Shown piece after piece: positions 6,201-9,848 of a stretch of DNA of 9,848 nucleotides; position 1 is the stretch's first letter, and every line of letters begins with the position of its first letter. The position numbers were made by a program, and so were the translations under genes. The notes beneath the pieces were generated by a model. That model did not search any database. It was given only the letters and a program-made list of their open reading frames with translations, and had not been told where the DNA came from. Where the stretch lies: assembly GCA_003601795.1 (NCBI GenBank), contig PIXU01000108.1, positions 1 to 9,848 of the forward strand, written 5' to 3'. The stretch is from Candidatus Methanophagales archaeon. Lineage in GTDB: Archaea > Halobacteriota > Syntropharchaeia > Alkanophagales > Methanospirareceae.

Positions 6201-6254
6201 CAGAGAAACAGAGAAGTTAAAAATGGTTTCATAATCCTCCGTGTCTCTGTGGTT
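6197..6254. repeat. Short inverted repeat, CCACAGAGACAC type
   Basis: The left arm (GACACAGAGAAACAGAGAAG) and the right arm, read on the minus strand (AACCACAGAGACACGGAGG), are imperfect inverted copies, with a centre around GGTTTCATAATCC. The right end has the same AACCAC terminus as the elements at 1137 and 3502, but the inner units are CACAGAGA rather than CACRAGATT. It fills the gap between the serA stop and the rpl32e promoter. Confidence 0.5.
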
Positions 6255-6266
6255 TTATCTTATATC

Positions 6267-7928
6267 TCATAGCCTCACAAGTTTCACATCAAATATGTTC
6301 TCCACCTTTTTTATCTTTTCCATTGTATCTTCACCAACGCTGCTATCTACGTTAAGCACCATAACTGCTTCTCCTCCTGCTTTCTCCCTTCCTACCTGCA
6401 TCCCTGCGATGTTTATTCCTCTGTCACCCAAAATCGTACATACCGGACCTATCACCCCCGGCTTATCCGAAAAGGAGCATAGAAGCATGTATCCGGAAGG
6501 AGATGCATCTACCCTGAATCCATCGAGCCGCACTATTCTTAAGTCGTCTTTTCCAAATAGTGTGCCAGCAACGGTTCTTTTCTTTTCGCTCTGCGTGGTC
6601 GTCGTAATGCTAATCAACGAGGAGAAATTTTTAATGGTCTCGGTCTTGCTTTCTGTAACCTTTATCCCGAATTTCTTCGCTATCGTTTCGGCATTCACGT
6701 AATTCACGCCATCGATGAACCAGGATAAGAAGCTCTTTAGCATTGCCACGGTTATCAATCTCGTGTTTCCCGCTATGCCTGTTCCTGCCCCTGCTCCTCC
6801 AGCTCCTATTTCCCCCTCATAAGAAACCTCAAATTGCTCAGTTCTACTTGATTTTGGTATGAGCTGTGCAGAGAGTCGCCCAAGTTTATCCGCTAATACC
6901 AAATAAGGCTTTATGGCACCCATCAGCTCCTCTTCCACGTATATCATGTTTATGGCATTCCTTACGGGTTTGTTCATTAACGCATTTATAACTTCCTCTG
7001 CGATAATTATAGCCGCAGCCTTCTGAGCCTCCTCTGTGGATGCACCGAGATGAGGCGTAACCACTACTTCTTCCAGTTCCAGTAGCTCTCTTTCTCCTGA
7101 TGATGGTGGCTCCTCTTCAAAGACGTCCAGTGCTGCACCTGCCACTTTACCGCTCTTTATCGCATCCTTTAGCGCACGTTCATCTATTAGACCTCCACGA
7201 GCACAATTTATCACGCGAACACCATCTTTCATCAACTCGAACTCCTTCGCGCCCACCATGTGATGCGTTTCCTTCGTCAGTGGCGTATGCAGCGATATAA
7301 AATCCGCGAGAGAGAGAACCTCCTTAAAGCCCGAAAGCATAATTCCAAGCTCCCCTGCCTTATCCTGTGATATAAAAGGGTCGTATGCGACAACCCGCAT
7401 TCCAAGCCCTTTTGCCTTTTTCACTACTTCACTCCCCACTCTTCCCAGACCTATTATGCCCAATACCTTCCCATTTACTTCCACACCCATGTGCTTTTTT
7501 CGTTCCCATACCCCCGATTTCAGCGACATGTTCGCCGCGGGTATTTTCCTCGAAAGCCCGAGCAGCATTGCAATGGTGTGCTCCGCCGCAGATATAGTGT
7601 TTGCCGCCGGTGCATTCACAACCATTATTCCCTTTTCCGTCGCTGTTTCCACATCTATGTTATCCACACCGACACCTGCTCTGCCTATCACCTTTAGTTT
7701 ACCCTCGCTTCCTGCTTCTATTATTTCTTTCGTCACTTTCGTGCCACTTCTCACCGTCAGGGCATCATAGCCAGCAATACGCTCCTTTAATTCTTCATTG
7801 CTTAATTCCAACTCAACATCAACTTCTGCAAACTCACGCAGCTTTTTTATCCCCTCTTCTGAGATAGGGTCGGTTACAAGCACCTTCTTCGGTTTTCCTT
7901 TCTCGCTCTCGTTTAGTTTTGGATTCAT
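6267..7928 (-). CDS. serA: D-3-phosphoglycerate dehydrogenase SerA
   Basis: SerA oxidises 3-phosphoglycerate with NAD to 3-phosphohydroxypyruvate, the first step of serine biosynthesis. This is the long form with a C-terminal regulatory part. Numbered from the TTG at 7934 (555 aa): N-terminal catalytic part with VGVDNID (88-94); NAD-binding fold with GLGRVGSE (162-169) and acidic Asp185; catalytic Arg246 (CARGG), Glu275 (FEEEPP) and His295 (TPHLG); an intervening substrate-binding-like domain (about 330-465); and an ACT domain (about 483-555, SDKPGVIGPV), which in relatives senses serine. A Gly/Ala loop (about 377-389) lies in the intervening domain where relatives usually have a short turn. 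ATG 7928 and TTG 7934 are both possible starts; GGGGAT ends five bases before the TTG and 11 before the ATG. The gene is divergent from eno. Confidence 0.95.
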   Translation of the reverse strand: MNPKLNESEKGKPKKVLVTDPISEEGIKKLREFAEVDVELELSNEELKERIAGYDALTVRSGTKVTKEIIEAGSEGKLKVIGRAGVGVDNIDVETATEKGIMVVNAPAANTISAAEHTIAMLLGLSRKIPAANMSLKSGVWERKKHMGVEVNGKVLGIIGLGRVGSEVVKKAKGLGMRVVAYDPFISQDKAGELGIMLSGFKEVLSLADFISLHTPLTKETHHMVGAKEFELMKDGVRVINCARGGLIDERALKDAIKSGKVAGAALDVFEEEPPSSGERELLELEEVVVTPHLGASTEEAQKAAAIIIAEEVINALMNKPVRNAINMIYVEEELMGAIKPYLVLADKLGRLSAQLIPKSSRTEQFEVSYEGEIGAGGAGAGTGIAGNTRLITVAMLKSFLSWFIDGVNYVNAETIAKKFGIKVTESKTETIKNFSSLISITTTTQSEKKRTVAGTLFGKDDLRIVRLDGFRVDASPSGYMLLCSFSDKPGVIGPVCTILGDRGINIAGMQVGREKAGGEAVMVLNVDSSVGEDTMEKIKKVENIFDVKLVRL

Positions 7929-7984
7929 CGGCAATTATATCCCCTTCCCCAAGTTTACTTCTGCTCTCGTAGAATAAAAATATG

Positions 7985-8000
7985 TTTATAATTATAATTA
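7985..8000. promoter_or_regulatory. Shared divergent TATA element between serA and eno
   Basis: TATAATTATA at 7987-7996 is a perfect palindrome inside a longer A/T stretch, so it can serve as a TATA box in both directions. It is about 42 bases from the eno ATG and about 63 from the serA ATG. Normal archaeal spacing would give starts near 8017 for eno (short leader, no Shine-Dalgarno) and near 7965 for serA (leader containing GGGGAAGGGGAT). A second A/T block at 7970-7980 could serve serA instead. Confidence 0.5.
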
Positions 8001-8033
8001 CACTAAAATCATAAGCTTAAATCAAATAGAAAA

Positions 8034-9317
8034 ATGACCGCTACAACAATAATTAAGGAAATAAAAGGTAGGGAAATTTTAGACTCGCGTGGAAACCCAA
8101 CGGTAGAAGTGGAAGTGCATACCGAGACCGGGTTTGGCAGAGCATGCGTGCCTTCGGGTGCGTCTACGGGAACCAAAGAGGCGTGGGAGAAAAGAGATGG
8201 CGATAAAGGCAGATATGGCGGTAAAGGTGTTCTCAAAGCGGTTGAAGCCGTTAATACCGTAATTAAGAACGGGTTGCTGGGTATGGACGTTCTCGAACAA
8301 AGAGAAATAGACGAGCGGCTAATCGAATTGGATGGAACTCCGAACAAGACAAAATTAGGTGCGAATTCTGTTCTGGGAGCCTCAATAGCGGTTTGTAAAG
8401 CGGCGGCGAAATCTACGAATACGCCTCTTTTTGTGTATATCTGCGAGCATGTCGCAGGAATGGAGCTACAATATGCGCTTCCAATACCGATGATGAATGT
8501 GATAAACGGCGGTAAGCATGCGGGAAACGAACTGAGCGTACAGGAGTTCCTTGTCTTACCCAATGGTTTTGACAGGTTCAGCGACAATTTACGAGCTGGC
8601 GTTGAGACCTACCACGCACTTAAAAAAGTGTTAGAGCAGAAATATGGGCGGATAGCCACGAACGTAGGTGATGAAGGCGGCTATGCACCACCTATGAGCA
8701 TGACAGAAGAGCCGCTCGATGCGATAACGGAAGCGATAACTGAAGCAGGCTACTCGGAGGACGAGATATGCCTGGGCATGGATGCGGCGGCTTCGTCTTT
8801 CTTCGACACAAGAACAAAAAAATACCGTATAGATGGTCGGGATAAAGACGGCGATGAACTAATTGAATTCTATCAAGCCCTTGTAGAGAAATACCCGATA
8901 GAACTGATAGAAGACCCATTTGAGGAGGACTCATTCGAGTTGTTTGCGGAACTCACGGCGAAGATGCCGCAGAAGATAATAGTGGGCGATGACCTGTTCG
9001 TGACGAACGTCTCTCGACTTCGAGAGGGGATAAAGAAAAAAGCGGCAAATGCTGTTCTGCTGAAGTTGAATCAAATAGGCACGGTCTCGGAAACCCTGGA
9101 TACTGTCAGATTAGCTTCGGAAAACGGCTATAAAAAGGTCGTCAGTCATCGGTCCGGCGAAACGGGAGATGCGTTTATCGCTGATTTCTCGGTGGCAATA
9201 AACGCTGAAATAATCAAAACAGGTGCTCCAGCAAGAAGCGAAAGAACCTGTAAATACAATCAATTGCTGCGGATTGAGGAAGAGATGGGGGAGAAGGCGA
9301 GATGTAGGGGTTTGTAA
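8034..9317 (+). CDS. eno: Enolase (phosphopyruvate hydratase)
   Basis: Enolase interconverts 2-phosphoglycerate and phosphoenolpyruvate in gluconeogenesis and glycolysis; it is a cytoplasmic Mg-dependent enzyme. The 427 residues match the usual length. Visible motifs: REILDSRGNPTVEVEV (13-28), SGASTG (41-46), His162 in GGKHAGN, proton-donor Glu214 in GDEGGYAP, metal ligands Asp250 (GMDAAASSF), Glu293 (LIEDPFEEDS) and Asp319/Asp320 (VGDDLF), base Lys344 (LLKLNQIGT), and SHRSGET (371-377). All catalytic residues are kept. In many Euryarchaeota eno lies beside rpoN, rpoK and rps2; here it stands alone, divergent from serA. The stop TAA overlaps an ATG (TAATG), which opens a decayed ORF. The C-terminus is Arg-rich and short, as in other enolases. 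Confidence 0.97.
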   Translation: MTATTIIKEIKGREILDSRGNPTVEVEVHTETGFGRACVPSGASTGTKEAWEKRDGDKGRYGGKGVLKAVEAVNTVIKNGLLGMDVLEQREIDERLIELDGTPNKTKLGANSVLGASIAVCKAAAKSTNTPLFVYICEHVAGMELQYALPIPMMNVINGGKHAGNELSVQEFLVLPNGFDRFSDNLRAGVETYHALKKVLEQKYGRIATNVGDEGGYAPPMSMTEEPLDAITEAITEAGYSEDEICLGMDAAASSFFDTRTKKYRIDGRDKDGDELIEFYQALVEKYPIELIEDPFEEDSFELFAELTAKMPQKIIVGDDLFVTNVSRLREGIKKKAANAVLLKLNQIGTVSETLDTVRLASENGYKKVVSHRSGETGDAFIADFSVAINAEIIKTGAPARSERTCKYNQLLRIEEEMGEKARCRGL

Positions 9318-9551
9318 TGTCTTTGTGGTACTTCAACAAACAAAAAATTGCTGAATGATTTACTGAAGAAGAAATGCTGGAGAAGGTAAGAATTGTGGAT
9401 TGTGGAAGCACGGGGAACACGAATTATGCGGAGTCAGATACCTTTAGAAGCGATGGATTAGATCGTTGACATAAATGCCGGGAAATTGACGCCACATCCG
9501 CAATCGCCGGACATGCCACTGAGAGATATTTTAAGTTTGGAGAAGGGATAG
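9317..9551 (+). pseudogene. Decayed ORF downstream of eno
   Basis: An ATG overlapping the eno stop opens MSLWYFNKQKIAE, then TGA at 9356-9358. The same frame continues past the stop as FTEEEMLEKVRIVDCGSTGN and ends at 9467-9469. A neighbouring frame, closed by TAG at 9459-9461, then reads IVDINAGKLTPHPQSPDMP to TAG 9549-9551 with convincing coding character. One stop and one frameshift would therefore explain a former gene of about 75 residues. I do not recognise the family. The rest of the gap to 9635 holds the promoter of the next gene. Confidence 0.35.
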
Positions 9552-9573
9552 GATAATAAATAGTAGGATGTTA

Positions 9574-9628
9574 TACGGTATATACAAAGATAAAAGCCAA
9601 AATTAATTTAACTACAAAGAGAGAGGGT
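9574..9628 (+). promoter_or_regulatory. Promoter and ribosome site of the PaREP1-family gene
   Basis: GGTATATACAAAG (TATATAC at 9579-9585) is a TATA-like box. Transcription would start near 9608. GAGAGAGGGT at 9619-9628 ends seven bases before ATG 9636 and is a reasonable Shine-Dalgarno sequence, one of the few in this window at normal spacing. Confidence 0.4.
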
Positions 9629-9635
9629 ATAAAAG

Positions 9636-9848
9636 ATGACGGTAGTAGAAAAAGAAACTGAACTTGTGAGTGCGAAAGGAAGAAAGGAAGCGAAGGGATT
9701 GTTTGACGCGGGAGCGAACTACTCTTGCATTGATTTTTTTAATGAAGGCAAAGGCTATATTGAACGCAACGATCCGGTTCAGGCAAGTGAGAAGCTATAC
9801 AAAGCCGCCGAAGAGGATATAAAGCTTTTATCTGCGACACGCGCTCCC
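9636..9848 (+). CDS. PaREP1-family protein, N-terminal part
   Basis: The gene runs off the right edge; 71 residues are visible. The segment FNEGKGYIERNDPVQASEKLYKAAEEDIKLLS (about 35-66) matches the helical signature of the PaREP1 family, named from repeated genes in Pyrobaculum and widespread in Archaea: an amphipathic helix, Gly-x-x-x-Asp-Pro-x-x-Ala-Ser-Glu-Lys, then a second helix. The cellular role of the family is not settled. Family members often sit beside toxin-antitoxin-like or mobile DNA; here the preceding region holds a decayed ORF. The start at ATG 9636 is supported by an upstream GAGGG. Identification rests on the motif alone. Confidence 0.7.
   Translation, partial: MTVVEKETELVSAKGRKEAKGLFDAGANYSCIDFFNEGKGYIERNDPVQASEKLYKAAEEDIKLLSATRAP

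Noticed and set aside
6241..7867. Long plus-strand reading frames opposite serA
   Set aside because: They are shadows of serA: their composition is that of complementary codons, they have no ribosome sites, and serA is complete with catalytic residues.
8009..8587. Minus-strand 192-codon frame opposite eno
   Set aside because: It lies wholly over the eno promoter and N-terminal half, has Ser/Pro-rich shadow composition and no family signature.
9391..9551. In-frame TAG at 9459-9461 as a possible pyrrolysine codon
   Set aside because: The upstream part of that frame has no start with a ribosome site and begins right after a TAA. Decay by frameshift explains the pattern with fewer assumptions, and no pyrrolysine genes are in view.
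9318..9620. TGTCTTTGTGGT (9318-9329) and ACTACAAAGAGA (9611-9622) as inverted ends of another mobile element
   Set aside because: Only about nine of twelve bases match, there are no other paired bases inside, and the second half overlaps the ribosome site of the next gene.
1..9848. CRISPR array, rRNA or complete insertion sequence
   Set aside because: No regularly spaced direct repeats, no rRNA-like stretch and no transposase were seen. The only recombination gene is the tyrosine recombinase.

Overview
This window looks like chromosomal DNA from an archaeon, most likely a euryarchaeote of the methanogen / alkane-oxidiser (ANME-1 / Syntropharchaeia-like) side. The archaeal call rests on three archaeal-type genes: the archaeosine enzyme RaSEA, the archaeal/eukaryal ribosomal protein eL32 (L32e), and a PaREP1-family gene at the right edge. 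Promoters with BRE/TATA-like boxes and little or no Shine-Dalgarno sequence agree with this. The finer placement is inference from general gene style, base composition and the AACCAC-type intergenic palindromes; no rRNA or marker comparison was possible.

Layout, left to right. Positions 2-88 hold the tail of an unidentified gene. RaSEA (126-1112, +) faces a DUF4349 membrane protein (2244-1291, -), with a palindromic repeat between their 3' ends. A promoter region at 2245-2360 separates DUF4349 from a divergent membrane-anchored winged-helix regulator (2361-3044, +). An IscU/NifU-type Fe-S scaffold (3028-3525, +) overlaps the regulator. A second palindromic element (3502-3648) covers the scaffold's 3' end and separates it from the convergent thiL (4721-3666, -). 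Upstream of thiL lie decayed coding fragments (about 5139-4791), a short tyrosine recombinase (5782-5207, -) and rpl32e (6165-5806, -). A small inverted repeat follows, then serA (7928-6267, -). serA is divergent from enolase (8034-9317, +). After enolase come a decayed ORF region and the start of a PaREP1-family gene (9636 to the right edge, +).

Most recognisable genes are housekeeping: tRNA archaeosine, thiamine diphosphate, Fe-S assembly, a ribosomal protein, serine biosynthesis and gluconeogenesis/glycolysis. serA and eno act close together at the phosphoglycerate node and share one AT-rich divergent promoter region with a palindromic TATA element. eno and rpl32e both lie outside the ribosomal/RNA-polymerase gene clusters where many Euryarchaeota keep them.

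No complete new defence or metabolic system is visible. The most interesting signals are structural. One is a family of AACCAC...GTGGTT palindromes, one copy of which supplies the C-terminus of the Fe-S scaffold. Another is a shared Pro-x-Pro coding repeat found in three unrelated proteins, including eL32. A third is the divergent pair of a membrane winged-helix regulator and a DUF4349 protein, with the Fe-S scaffold gene overlapping the regulator.
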